A DNA stretch of 64,000 bases from Chionoecetes opilio (GCA_016584305.1 JACEEZ010011781.1:565001-629000), one strand, 5' to 3'; counted from the first letter of the stretch, positions 10,397 to 21,708 are shown. Translations and numbers: made by a program. The notes: generated by a model from the letters alone, not told the origin.

Positions 10397-10960
<564 letters not shown>

Positions 10961-11485
10961 CAGTCTAGGTTAGATAGCAAGGATTATTGCCAAATATTTA
11001 GCACACATCTAAACCTATACCTATTTTTACGCAGGGATTACAATCCTATCAATACAAAGACGCGATAAATGCATTCGAGTCGGTGTCATGAATGTGTTGT
11101 GTGACTTTAATCTGTGCATAAGTATTGATGTATTAAATCTAGATGCCATTGATATAAATGGGTACTCCTATCTTATTTCCCATAATCCAACTAGTACATA
11201 CCACACACACCAATCAACACACACAGACACATTGCTTCCAAATGTACAACATATCTTGTATTTTTTTGAGCTTTTCACTCTCTTCTATTTTGCAATAGTT
11301 AACTAACAGCTTGGGGAAAAAAATAGATTGAATACTAAATAAGTTGAGGTCTGAATTACTTAGAAAAACAGAAGGTAGACTTTAATGATACACAAGGTAA
11401 AGGAGAGAACAGTTGGTTGATGGATAGATCGATGATAGGTATTCTTACCATATTTCATTCTAACCTCTCTATTTTCTCTCTGCAG

Positions 11486-11582
11486 GGTTTGCTACATCCT
11501 TGAGGGTCGAGATTGGAGCAAAGACGCCGATAAGATGCACTTCGAGTCTGGTGTCAGAATGGGTGTTGGCGCCTTTAATCTG
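11486..11582 (+). CDS. TTC39B: TTC39-like gene, exon 6
   Basis: Acceptor CTCTCTGCAG, donor AATCTG then GTAAGT. The first base completes Lys; then VCYILEGRDWSKDADKMHFE and SGVRMGVGAFNL (residues 147-178). The Phe-Glu-x-Gly-Val-Arg-x-Gly-x-Gly-x-Phe-Asn-Leu motif is conserved across TTC39A/B/C. It ends in phase 0. Confidence 0.96.
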
Positions 11583-11600
11583 GTAAGTTGGGATGTGATT

Positions 11601-11827
<227 letters not shown>

Positions 11828-12564
11828 TTTAGTTGAAGCCTTTACATAGATATTTATTTATGATCACTATTTGATGCAGGTAAATGGTAATTATTCACTT
11901 ATTTGCCATAACCCAGTGATAAATGGACCTAAAATAGCCTAATCTAACACTATTTCATGACTATTTCAATGGTTGGGACACTATTCATTATGTCGCGGTG
12001 AAGAATATTGTTTTTTTGGATTTCTGGTCGTTGGAAATGGGTCTGGACAGTCAGCGAACACGTATTTGCCATTTTGCTCCATAACTTTTAGGCCTAGAGA
12101 AAAAATTCATAGACTCAAAATTTACAAGGTCTAAAAGTCAAAAGTACTCTAAGTTTGATCAGTTATCTCCAATAGTACAATCAGAATTCCATTTACATCT
12201 ATACATTCCGAGGAAATTATTATTTAGTGAAATGGACATTTTAGCATATATCTCAATTATTTGTATTCTGAAATGATTTTACCATAGCTCATGAAGAACG
12301 TCTTTTTAAGCTCTATCTTTACTGTTCTATGCATTTATTTCGTAAACCTCATAGTTTTCAAGTTATTAAAGAAATTAGGATTTTTGACTGAAATTCCAAG
12401 GAATGGAGGAAATTCTGCTGCAGATTTTTGTTGAAAAATGTGACATTTCAGATGTTAAGATAAAACTTGGTTCACAAGTGTTTTCGGACACTCTGAACAC
12501 GAATCTGCAGTCAGTTTCTTTTTCTTTGTCTTATGTTTTGTTTTAATATCGGAATTGTATAGGC

Positions 12565-12800
12565 TCTTTCGGGTAAGTGGGGTTCGTTAGCCATGGTAGG
12601 CAATCCACCTAGGAGAGGCCCTCAGCCCAACACTGAGGTTGCCTGTCAGGAAGAGCATCCGGGGCGTAACACTCATGCCGCAACTTGAAATGATGAACGC
12701 CGACAATATAATTGGAAGCGTATCATCGACCGTCTAACCTCATAAGACATTACGGGAAAATCTGACGTTAAACAGAAATGTGATTATGATGAGCATTATT
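12565..12800 (+). repeat. Dispersed repeat (probable LINE 3-prime region), uninterrupted copy
   Basis: GTAGGCAATCCACCTAGGAG, CATCCGGGGCGTAACACTCA and ATCGACCGTCTAACCTCA, then GACGTTAAACAGAAATGTG, belong to a dispersed family. Its distal part recurs in reverse orientation at 19436-19735 (interrupted by a MITE) and 23925-24000. It is non-coding here. Calling it a LINE tail is inference. Confidence 0.7.
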
Positions 12801-12880
12801 TGTGCCACTATTTTATATTTGCTATTTGTACACGAAGGTTTTATTCTGCTTTTGATTCCAATATCATTGTTCAATTGCAG

Positions 12881-12946
12881 ATGATTTCGCAGCTGCCACA
12901 GAAGATTCTCAAACTATTAGAATTTGTTGGGTTCTCTGGAAATAAG
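12881..12946 (+). CDS. TTC39B: TTC39-like gene, exon 7
   Basis: Acceptor TCAATTGCAG, donor AATAAG then GTAAGT. Twenty-two codons in phase 0 read MISQLPQKILKLLEFVGFSG then NK (residues 179-200). Leu-Pro-x-x-x-Leu-Lys-Leu-Leu-Glu-Phe-x-Gly-Phe-Ser-Gly-Asn is a strong family match. Confidence 0.96.
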
Positions 12947-13975
12947 GTAAGTTTGTTGTTTTAGTGTATTACTATAATGAAAAAACACTGTTCTTATTTT
13001 TTAATCATCTCTTTTCATGCCCTTATTCTATCAAAAATGGCAAAAAATAAGAAATCTGTGACAAAAGCAAAGTGAAACGGAAATACCAAACTGTTCGTTA
13101 TCCTTCCACTAATAATTAGTTTTAATGGTGATTTTCTATCTAAACTTCCCAAAAATATGATAAATTCAGCATTAAGTCTTACAAATACATCTGCTTCTGA
13201 ATCCTTAACTATTATCAATCCTCTCAGACAAAATTGCCTTCCAGATATATAATGCTTTGCGCTCTCCTCTTACAAATTGGTCACTCATACTTGCTTCACT
13301 ACAGCTTGTCTTAATTTTCCAGCTCAAAAACATTTATTGTATACTGAAATAATATGTACTATACTATATACTATAGATTTACAGCTGCATCCTAAACTTT
13401 TATCAATCCTTTCAACTCTACTCCAGATGGTTTAACCTTTCCTCTTACATGTGATCACACACTAATACTTGCTTCACTGCAGACTATTAATTTTCCAGCT
13501 TAGCAAACCTTCTATATACCAAGTTACTTTTTTATCCTTGGAATTCACATATCATAGTCTCTTAGTTAAACTTATATTTTTTTATTCACAATATATATAA
13601 AGTTTCATGTGCACCTACATTTTGTGGATTACAATTATCGTGCCGTCAGAAAAATAAACTCGTGAAATGTCAATAAAGTCTTAAATATATCATTTCTTGT
13701 ACTATATGTTTGGCAAAGATATTAATGCTTAAAAAAACTTAAAATCAAATCAAATGAAAATCAAATCGAAAACTTAAATTAGTGTCATCAGAAAACTTAA
13801 ACTCTTGAAATTTAATGAAGTGTCATAAGTACGTCATCTATAGTATATGTTATCAAGCTATTAATGAATTACCTGTTAAACCTGTGAATCTTTTGTATTA
13901 CAGCTGTATATTCTACATGTACTATATTGTATTGATTTCTACGTCATGTACTATATTGTTTCGTGTTTTATATTG
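12947..13975. other. Intron 7, first part, AT-rich with an old tandem duplication
   Basis: No gene. The stretch near 13255-13330 (CTCCTCTTACA, CTTGCTTCACTACAGC, TTAATTTTCCAGCT) is repeated near 13438-13505 with divergence, a duplication of roughly 185 bp. The remainder is AT-rich. Confidence 0.6.
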
Positions 13976-13979
13976 TACT

Positions 13980-15530
13980 ACATCTGTGTCTTCCCTTTGC
14001 CTGTGTCTGGTTCAGTCTTGTCAGGTAAGAGACCAAAAGGTAATGGCTTTTTACACTTGATTAGTTGTCGTTTCTTAGTGTTTTGTTTGTAGCGCTGTTG
14101 TACTAGTGTTGTTTTGTTGTTAATTTGTTTCGTTCTTGGGATTTCTTGGTTTTTTGGGAGTGTTACTAATCTGTTTTTGTTGTTAATTTGTTTCGTTCTT
14201 GGGATTTCTTGGGAATTTTGAGGGCTACTTATGGGTTTTTTTTTCATTCTCCGGCTTTTATAAGTTTTTTTGGTGTGTTTATTGTCACTTTCTTGGGATT
14301 TCTTGGGATTTTAGGGGGTGTTACTAATCTGTTTTTGTTGCTAATTTGTTTCGTTCTTGGTGTTTCTTGGGATTTCTTGGGATTTCTTGGGTGACTAATC
14401 TAACTTTCCTTCTCATTCTTCTATAGGATTTTGGGTATTTATTCTTAACACCTTTGTGTTTATTGGGATTTTTTGGTGTTTCTTTTTATAGCGGTGTTAT
14501 ATTTATGTTGTTTTGTTATGGTTGTGTTGCTAATTTGTTTCGTTCTTGGGTTTTCGTAGGTTTTCTTGGATATTTTTCAGCAAATTTTATTCTTTCTTAT
14601 GGTTCTACAGGTTTTTGTGTGTATTAACTGTCAATTTCTTGTTTTTTCTTGGGATTTTAAGGGTTACACGTCTAACTTTTTTCTATTTTTATTGTTAATT
14701 TGTGCTGTTCTTAGTGTTTCTTGGGTTTTTTGGGTGGCTACTAATCAGTTTTTCTTGTTATTTTGTGTTGTTCTGGGTATTTCTTGGGATTTCTTGGGTT
14801 TAATTATCTATCTTTTTACTGTTTTTGTTGTTAATTTGTGTGGGTCTGGGCGTATCTTGAGATTTTTTGAGGTAAGTTATTATTTTTTTTCTTTCTAAGG
14901 CTTGTATAGGTTTTTTCAGCATATTTATTGTCAATTTCCAAGTGTTTCATAATTTTTTTGGAGGGGTTACTCATCTATTTTTTTCATTTTTTCTTTTTTT
15001 CTTCTTAATTTTACTCGCTTCTAGATTTACTTTTTGGTGATTCTACATTATTTTGGGGAGGTTTACTCAACTAAGTTTTTCTTTCTCAGGCTTTTATAAG
15101 ATTTTATTAATGTATCTATCGACAATTTTAATGTTTTTTTTTTTTTTTTTTACTTGCAAGCATGATGCAGTTATTCTTTAGGTATTACATTTTATTCTTA
15201 ATTTTTTTTTTAAGTTTCTTGGGGGATTTACTGATCTAATTTTTTCTTTCTCATATTTTTATAGTTTTTTTTATGTATCTATTAACATTTTCAACAGTTT
15301 TATTGACAATTTCTTTCTTTTTTTCTAATTGCAGGCATGGTTAGGTTTTTTTGGTATCTAGTTTTACTCGTTTCTAGTTTTGTTCTTTGGTATTTCTTAA
15401 GTTTTTGGGATTTACTCATCTAACTTTTTTCTTTCATGTTTTTATAGGTTTTTATTAATATAGTATTTATTGACAATTTTTATTTATTTTTTATTTTTAT
15501 TTGCAAGCATGATTCAGTTATTCTTTTGGT
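13980..15530. repeat. Degenerate T-rich tandem region
   Basis: Recurring blocks such as GTTACTAATCTGTTTTTGTTG, TTAATTTGTTTCGTTCTTGG and GGATTTCTTGGGATTTTAGG appear at irregular spacing, increasingly diverged to the right (CTCATCTAACTTTTTTCTTTC blocks). It is probably an old minisatellite of about 80-150 bp. The hydrophobic open frames in it are compositional artefacts. Confidence 0.75.
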
Positions 15531-15534
15531 ATCT

Positions 15535-15946
15535 AGTTATAATCTTTTCTAGTTATAATCTTTTCTAGTTATAATTTTTCTAGTTATAATCTTTTCTAGT
15601 TATAATCTTTTCTAGTTATAATCTTTTCTAGTTATAATCTTTTCTAGTTATAATCTTTTCTAGTTATAATGTTTTCTAGTTATAATCTTTTCTAGTTATA
15701 ATCTTTTCTAGTTATAATCTTTTCTAGTTATAATCTTTTCTAGCTATAATCTTTTCTAGTTATAATCTTTTCTAGTTATAATCTTTTCTAGTTATAATCT
15801 TTCCTAGTTATAATCTTTTTCTAGTTATAATCTTTTCGAGTTATAATCTTTTCTAGTCATAATCTTTTCTAGTTATAATCTTTTCTAGTTATAATCTTTT
15901 CTAGTTATAATCTTTTCTAGTTATAATCTTTTCTAGTTATAATCTT
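15535..15946. repeat. 16-bp minisatellite TCTAGTTATAATCTTT
   Basis: About 26 copies of the 16-base unit with very few substitutions, much cleaner than the surrounding T-rich sequence, so a recent expansion. Confidence 0.97.
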
Positions 15947-16102
15947 TGGTGTTTCTTAAGTTTTTGGGATTTACTCATCTATTTTTTTCTTTTTCATGTT
16001 TCTATAGGTTTTCATGGTGTTTATTGACTAATTTATTTATTTTTTATTTGTAAGCATGATTAACTTTATTGCGTACATAGTTTTAACACAGCGTAGATCT
16101 TC

Positions 16103-16107
<5 letters not shown>

Positions 16108-16135
<28 letters not shown>

Positions 16136-16218
16136 ATATTATTATTATTATTATTATTATTGTTATTGTTATTATTATTATTATTATCATTATTATTATT
16201 ATTATTGTTATTGTTATT
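16108..16218. repeat. (TTA)n microsatellite
   Basis: TTA runs with TTG and TCA interruptions, followed at 16340-16440 by an A run and AAAT repeats. 16450-16980 is AT-rich intron with nothing recognised. Confidence 0.95.
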
Positions 16219-16387
16219 CAGAGGGTCTTTACTTTTTTAGGCAACTAGCTAGGATTCAGGATTTTTTTTAGCTCAGTGATTTATGTTGAGGAGGAGAATT
16301 GAGGCTTAGGAAGTGAAATATGTGAAAGTATTCGTATTAAAAAAAAAAAAAAAAAAAAAAAAATCAATAAATCAATAAATATAAATG

Positions 16388-16422
<35 letters not shown>

Positions 16423-16969
16423 AAAATAAATAAAAAGAGAAGTGTTGATGTCATGGTTGAGTGTCGAGCCTTAATAATATTGCTGCTATAGAGAATTCTG
16501 CCTTATACCATCATCCCATGCGGCTTTCTGATACATTCACTACCGTTCTATATATTTTTTACGCATTACGAAGCTTATTAAGTTCAGAAAATTACATCCA
16601 ATCGCCTGGCATTTTCAGATTCATTGGGAGATGTCTTTTAATTTGACGACTATAATTCCTTTTTAACATTCAACAGTAGTTTATTGAATATAATTTTTTG
16701 TGATCAAATTAAACAAATTACAAATTACGGTACGTACTTCCTATCTTTGTGTAAGGAAGGATAGCTCATTGCCTAAGTCAGCCATAGTACATTATGAGTT
16801 TTTTCTTAAGTCACGCAAAATTAGGACCTGAATATCTTAACATGCTATCGTATGGAGTTTATTGAATACCATTGTTAGGGATCAAATTACTTCATGTTTT
16901 TGCCTGAGTCAGCTATAGCCATTGATCATTCCCTTTATTAGTAGAAATAATAGTACTAAATAGGGTGAT

Positions 16970-17067
16970 AGAGGATCGGATTGGACTCTTCAGGCAGTAA
17001 GTGTGGCGTCAATAGGGAGTTGACAGGAACTACCTCGTGTAGGTCTCACGGCCTCTTGTAGCTATCG
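16970..17067 (+). repeat. LINE 3-prime tail fragment, left part (split by a SINE)
   Basis: GGATTGGACTCTTCAGGCAG, GGCGTCAATAGGGA and ACAGGAACTACCTCGTGTAG, then CCTCTTGTAGC, match the LINE terminus annotated at 56600-56890. The element is interrupted by the SINE at 17068 and resumes at 17254. Confidence 0.8.
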
Positions 17068-17243
17068 GCCCGTCAGGGTGGCAAGGTTGGTAGAGACGTG
17101 AGTTCGCAATGTGCAGCGTCCCTGTGCATTCGGTCAGCGGTTCGAGTCCGCCTAGTTCGTGCTGACGTGGTGGTGCTTTGTATAGTCAATAACCTTGTAG
17201 TTGGTATTTGCAAAGTGTCTAGATAGGATGAAAATCTTATCTT
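17068..17243 (+). mobile_element. tRNA-derived SINE B with 10-bp target duplication
   Basis: A 176-bp element starting GCCCGTCAGGGTGGCAAGGT. It has an A-box-like TGGCAAGGTTGG, a B box GGTTCGAGTCC and a tail of ATCTT repeats. It is flanked on both sides by GTAGCTATCG (17058-17067 and 17244-17253), a perfect target-site duplication typical of LINE-mobilised SINEs. Other copies are at 24693 and 61083. Confidence 0.93.
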
Positions 17244-17253
17244 GTAGCTATCG

Positions 17254-17412
17254 ATCCTTATTTTCTTTTGTTCATATGTTATAAAACTAGGCTAGACAGT
17301 GTTATGGATGGGGATAAAAGGTGGATGTAGGTAGTGTTAAGTAACAGGAACTACCGCGTGTAGGTCTCCCAGCCTCTTGTAGCTTATTTTCTTATGTTCG
17401 TCTGTTCTTATT
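17254..17412 (+). repeat. LINE 3-prime tail, resumed part plus a second copy
   Basis: After the SINE the host repeat continues (ATCCTTATTTTCTTTTGTTC). A second tail copy follows from CTAGGCTAGACAGTG through ATGGATGGGGATAAAAGGTGG to CCTCTTGTAGC. It ends within about 10 bases of the exon 8 acceptor, so the acceptor region lies almost directly against repeat DNA. Confidence 0.78.
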
Positions 17413-17419
17413 GGTACAG

Positions 17420-17586
17420 TCTCTGGGTCTGTCTGAGCTGGAGCGCGGGTTCCACCTGGAGGGCTCGCTAAGGAGGGTGCTGTGTGCCCTGGTGCTGCTT
17501 GGTACCACCTCATCGCCACCTACGTCCTCGGCACCTCGGAGGGGGACCTGGTCATGGCGCAAACCATCCTCGACGATCATCTGAAG
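17420..17586 (+). CDS. TTC39B: TTC39-like gene, exon 8, with a one-base frameshift
   Basis: Acceptor TTGGTACAG, donor CTGAAG then GTACGG. The previous exon ends in phase 0 and the frame starts SLGLSELERGFHLEGSLRRV then LCALVLLG. At 17501-17505 the frame breaks: the next part, YHLIATYVLGTSEGDLVMAQ then TILDDHLK, lies in another frame. The family pattern Leu-Leu-Gly-Tyr-His spans the junction. The exon is 167 bp; 168 would give 56 codons and keep every downstream exon in phase (residues 201-256). A single lost base at CTTGG-TAC is the simplest explanation, for example a GGG miscalled as GG. A real null allele is possible but less likely, since no other exon is damaged. Confidence 0.92.
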
Positions 17587-17589
17587 GTA

Positions 17590-18134
17590 CGGTTCTTGTC
17601 TAGTTAATGTAATGAAGTCAGTATTTACAGGGTAGGAAGGATATAAGGTGGTAAGGAAGTGAGTCTTTTATTGGTTACAGATGACTCGGGTCTTGTTTCA
17701 GTGATCAGAGAGAAGCTACCGAGTCTTTTTGCAGTAGGAAGAAAGTATAGGGGGTATTGATATAGCTCTGTAGAAAATTTAATTAATAAGAAAATGCGGT
17801 ATGAATGATGGAGAATGTGTGGAAGCGAAGAAGTTTTTAAATCAAGTAGGGAGGATATAAGGGGGTAAGAGTACAATGTCTTAGTGTAAGGAAGGAGTGT
17901 TATGTGAATCGGTTCTTGATTAATTTAACAATCAAGTGTACAGTCCTTGTCAACTTCATGTCTTTAAATCAGTATTTGCAGAGTAGGGAAGACATAAAGG
18001 GAAGGAAGAGAAGGGAAAGGAAGTAGAGCAGGGACATAAAGGCAACATGGTAGATACTTCAGATGTATATGTATGGGATAGGTTGGAAGCTACAACAAAG
18101 AGTAGTGAAAAGATTACAGCATATGAGGAAAGTA

Positions 18135-18200
<66 letters not shown>

Positions 18201-18654
18201 TGTGTGAGGGTTGATAGAGACTAGAGACAAAAGTGTGTAAGGCAGGGAAGAGAAGTTAGATTGTATACGAAAAATTAATGACAGGTTGAAGATAACACCA
18301 CAGAGATAGAGGCAGCAGACAGCACAGTGCTAGAGAGACAGGTGGACAGACATGCTACAGAATCATTTATATCCACCAATTTCGTTCATTCCTGCATCAC
18401 AAAATAGCATATGAAAGAAAAAATATTAGTGTTTTGCCTTAATACATATTGAACATTTGATTTTCTTCGTTCTTTATTTGAAACAGATGGGAAGATATAC
18501 TGCAATATTATTTATATCAATCAATATCACTCATTTCTGCGCCTAAAAAATCTATTATGATAAGAAAATACAGATATCTTACTAGTATTATGTATTTGAG
18601 TTTGTTAATCATTTCTTAGATGATTAGAATGGACTCAGTTATCGGGTAGTTAGT
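17590..18654. other. Intron 8, first part, including a (TG)n run
   Basis: Mostly unremarkable intron. TAGGAAGGATATAAGGTGG and TAGGGAGGATATAAGGGGG hint at a small duplication near 17630 and 17850. A pure TG run occupies 18137-18199. No coding potential was seen. Confidence 0.6.
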
Positions 18655-18780
18655 GCAGAGTCAATAGGAGCTTTTAAAGGAGGCTGGACCGCTTTATGGA
18701 TGGGGCTGAAAGGTGGATGTAGGTAGTGTTAAGTAACAGGAACTACCACGTGTAGGTCTCCCAGCCTCTTGTAGCTTCCT
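18655..18780 (+). repeat. LINE 3-prime tail fragment
   Basis: TAGTTAGTGCAGAGTCAATAG, AAAGGAGGCTGGAC and GGTGGATGTAGGTAGTG, then CCTCTTGTAGCTTCC, match the terminus at 56600-56890. It ends in TTATGTTCTTA, which leads into the minisatellite at 18781. Confidence 0.82.
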
Positions 18781-19120
18781 TATGTTCTTAAGTTCTTATG
18801 AGAGAGTGGTATGTTATGTTCTAATGTTCTTATGAGAGAGTGGTATGTGTGTTCTTTTGTTCTTATGAGAGAGTGGTATGTTATGTTCTTATGAGAGAGT
18901 GGTATGTTGTGTTCTTATGTTCTTATGAGAGAGTATGTTATGTTCTTTTGATCTTATGAGAGTGGTATGCTATGCTCTTATGTTCTTATGAGAGAGTGCC
19001 ATGTTGTGTTCTTATGTTCTTATGAGAGAGTGGTATGCTATGTTCTTATGTTCTTTTGAGAGAGTGCCATGTTGTGTTCTTATGTTCTTATGAGAGAGTG
19101 GTATGTTATGTTCTTATGTT
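18781..19120 (+). repeat. Minisatellite of TTCTTATGAGAGAGTGGTATG units before exon 9
   Basis: About nine imperfect copies of a 30-40-base unit (TATGTTCTTATG, AGAGAGTGGTATG or AGAGAGTGCCATG). The seed appears to be the ATGTTCTT tail of the LINE fragment just upstream. The array stops about 15 bases before the CTCTCTCCATTCCAG acceptor. Confidence 0.9.
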
Positions 19121-19135
19121 CTCTCTCCATTCCAG

Positions 19136-19317
19136 CTTTACCCCAACGGTGCTTGGTTCTTATTCTTTGCCGCGCGCCTTGAGTACGTGAAGGGCAACTT
19201 TGACCTGGCCATCGAGAAGTACAAGACGTCGCTACACAGTCAGAACGAGTGGCGACAGTTCCACCACTTGTGTTACTGGGAGCTGATGTGGTGTTGTATC
19301 ATGAGCGGCCAGTTCAA
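19136..19317 (+). CDS. TTC39B: TTC39-like gene, exon 9
   Basis: Acceptor CTCCATTCCAG, donor TTCAA then GTAAGG. Sixty codons (residues 257-316) read LYPNGAWFLFFAARLEYVKG, NFDLAIEKYKTSLHSQNEWR and QFHHLCYWELMWCCIMSGQF. Tyr-Pro-Asn-Gly, Ala-Arg-x-Glu, Lys-Gly-Asn-Phe and His-His-Leu-Cys-Tyr-Trp-Glu-Leu-Met-Trp-Cys are TTC39 signatures within TPR-like helical repeats. It ends with AA of Lys. Confidence 0.97.
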
Positions 19318-19435
19318 GTAAGGGAGTGATAGATTGATAGATAGATTCAGTTAAGTAAGAGTTCAGTAAGGGTTAAGGAAGGGTTAAGTAAGGGTTCGCC
19401 CAATACAAGTAAGGGTTCGGATAGCCTTGTGTTAA

Positions 19436-19740
19436 TTCTTCTCATCTTCTTTCTGTTTAACCCCTTCACACCCAGATCTTTCCTATGCTATACAAAAATT
19501 GTATGTTAGTCATAAAATTACGAAAGCTAACTTAATATACCAAGTAAACATGGATACCAAACAAGTCATATCTATAAAATATTGCTTATATTCACTAAAA
19601 TCGTCTAATGGTAGTCAATTACAATGAAAATCACGTTCTGGGACTCAAGGGGTTAACGTCATATTTACCCATGATATCTTGTGAGGTTAGACGGTCGATG
19701 ATGCGCTTCCAACTATCTCTATCCATTGCTATCCGTAACG
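19436..19740 (-). repeat. Dispersed repeat interrupted by the TTAA MITE
   Basis: TTCTTTCTGT on the left and CGTCATATTTACCCATGATATC, then GTTAGACGGTCGATGATGCG, on the right are the reverse of the repeat at 12565-12800. The uninterrupted relatives read TCTGTTTAACGTCAGATTTT. Here a MITE sits exactly at that TTAA. Confidence 0.85.
19457..19656. mobile_element. TTAA-target MITE (piggyBac-like), copy b
   Basis: A 200-bp copy, TTAACCCCTTCACACCCAGA to GGACTCAAGGGGTTAA, with TTAA on both sides. The host repeat is continuous across one TTAA in two other copies, so TTAA was duplicated on insertion. 19740-20060 beyond it is ordinary intron. Confidence 0.93.
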
Positions 19741-20062
19741 ATCTATATCAAGTAAGAGAGTTATATATTGATAGATAGATAAGGGATTGTTATGTTACTG
19801 AGTCTCTACGTTATCATTTGACTCCATATATAGGAAGCTACCATTATTGAACTCCCTTTATCTTTATTATTATGTTAGTAGTTGGACCCTGGGGTTTGTA
19901 CTTAACTAGAAATGTAACAAAGTTTAAGTTCAAGCGCCCAGTTCATGTAAGGTTCGGGTAGCCTTGTTGTGTCTCGGATCCTATTATTTCACTCATCCTA
20001 TATCCTGATCCCCTATCCTCCTATCCTGATCATTTGACTATATACCTGAGCTCCCTACTTAT

Positions 20063-20240
20063 TAGCGCCTCCGTGGTGTAGTGGTTAGCGCGCCTAACTA
20101 CGAACCCGCGGACCCTGCTTCGAATCCGGGCCAGGGCAAGTTGGCGTGCAGCCCGTCCAGTTGTTCATCCTTCCTTACGGGTTGATCGATAAATGGGAAC
20201 CTGGGGAAACCTGGGGAAGTGTGTGGGGAAGCCAGGAAAA
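20063..20240 (+). mobile_element. tRNA-derived SINE (family A-like head, different body)
   Basis: The GCCTCCGTGGTGTAGTGGTT head has an A box TGGTGTAGTGG and a B-box-like CTTCGAATCC. It closely matches the heads at 46085 and 55973. The acceptor stem does not close, so this is not a working tRNA gene. The body soon diverges to GGAAACCTGGGGAAGTGTGTGG. 20241-20440 shows no further feature. Confidence 0.75.
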
Positions 20241-20460
20241 AAAATCTAGCGTCATTCATTTCCCAGCGAGGACTTTTATTTTTTTATTTTTTTATTGAAG
20301 CCTATAGCGTCTGTAGGCTACTATAGTTTTTCCTCTAGGTCTCAAATGGTTGGCCCTGCACATTCTGGAGGGTTGTAATTGTTGGCCCTCCACCCGTGGG
20401 TGGCGCAGGCTGGATTTTTTTCTTTTATATACGAATACTAATTAATCTTTTGTCCTTCAG

Positions 20461-20604
20461 AGAGGCTGAGGAATATTCTGATAAACTCCTCATCGAAAGC
20501 AAGTGGTCTAAGGCAACCTATGCCTACCAGAAGGCGTGCTGTATGTGCATGAGGATGGATGAACTCACGCCGGCAGAGAAGGAAGAGCTGAGTGAACTTA
20601 TGAG
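20461..20604 (+). CDS. TTC39B: TTC39-like gene, exon 10
   Basis: Acceptor TTGTCCTTCAG, donor ATGAG then GTAAGG. It completes Lys and reads EAEEYSDKLLIESKWSKATY, AYQKACCMCMRMDELTPAEK and EELSELM (residues 318-364). Ser-Lys-Trp-Ser-Lys-Ala-x-Tyr-x-Tyr-Gln-Lys-Ala is the conserved TPR-like motif of the family. It ends with AG of an Arg codon. 20610-21120 downstream is plain intron. Confidence 0.96.
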
Positions 20605-21124
20605 GTAAGGAACATGGATGTAGAAGAAGAGTGGAATTGAAAGAGTAAGTAAAGACATATCTAATGAAATCTACTGAGAGGGATGAATTGAAGATTTACG
20701 AAAGGATCCATTGAAGATTTACTGAAGCTATTATTTGATTATTGAGTCTAAATTTGAAGTTAATTTAAGAAGATAAGCTAAAAAGAGAGTGGAATAGATA
20801 CAGTATGGACACAATTGATTGAAAGCTATATTGAGAGAATGACAGATTGAGGTATGGAATGGTATATTTACTGAATCTATTCAAGTATTGGGTATATAAA
20901 AGTTACAGTTAGTTAGTTAAATTGATCAGGGTTTAATACAAATATTAAAATAAAAAGGGAATAGAAAGAGTGAGTATGGACATAGTTGATTAAAAGCTAT
21001 TGAGAGAATGACAGATTGAGGTATAGCAAGTAATATGTACCATGAAACTATGATAAATGCGGTACTTTAAAAGAGTTTATAGAAATGTTTATCATTCTGT
21101 AGCACTTTGTGAAGGTATTTACTG

Positions 21125-21470
21125 TACAGGCTTGATTTATATGCTTTTGAAGTTGAGTTTTCTAAATCAAAGGTTATGAAATGCTACTACGTAATTATAG
21201 CTTTGTATTATAGATCAATCCTAATCTACGGTGAGGGTTGAGCAGGCTTGATTTATATGCTTTTGAAGTTGAGTTTTCTAAATCAAAGGTTATGAAATGC
21301 TACTACGTAATTATAGCTTTGTATTATAGATCAATCCTAATCTACGTGAGGGTTGAGCAGCCTTGATTTATTTGCTTTTGTAGTTGAATGTTATGAGTCA
21401 AAGATTATAAATGCTCAAGCTTATGTCTTTGTATTATATATTATTACAATTTATTTATTTATTTATTTAT
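21125..21470 (+). repeat. 117-bp tandem duplication before exon 11
   Basis: AGGCTTGATTTATATGCTTT starts two nearly identical units (about 21127 and 21244), and a diverged third starts near 21360 (AGCCTTGATTTATTTGC). The block ends in ATTT repeats that abut the exon 11 acceptor at 21478. Confidence 0.92.
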
Positions 21471-21478
21471 TTATTCAG

Positions 21479-21708
21479 GAGTATCCCGGGTCTGAAACAG
21501 CGCATTGCCGGCAAGAGTCTTCCCGTCGAGAAGTTTGCAGTTAAGAAATCCCTTCGGTTCTTTGCCCAAGGGGAAACGTTATGTCTGTCCGCCTTAGAAC
21601 TCATCTATGCCTGGAACGGCTTCAAGATTCTGGCCAAGAAATATGAGAATGTTGAGAAAATCTACTCCCTTATTGAAAGGGAAATGAGGAGACTTGAATC
21701 TATCAGAG
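21479..21708 (+). CDS. TTC39B: TTC39-like gene, exon 11
   Basis: The acceptor TTTATTCAG sits at the end of an ATTT repeat; the donor is AGAG then GTAATG. It reads SIPGLKQRIAGKSLPVEKFA, VKKSLRFFAQGETLCLSALE, LIYAWNGFKILAKKYENVEK and IYSLIEREMRRLESIR (residues 366-441). Gly-Leu-Lys-Gln-Arg-x-Ala-Gly-Lys-Ser-x-Pro-x-Glu-Lys-Phe-Ala and Ala-Leu-Glu-x-x-Tyr-x-Trp-Asn-Gly-Phe are diagnostic of TTC39. It ends in phase 1. Confidence 0.97.

Noticed and set aside
20063..20140. tRNA gene candidate
   Set aside because: A and B boxes are good but the acceptor stem does not close and the sequence is part of a dispersed SINE.
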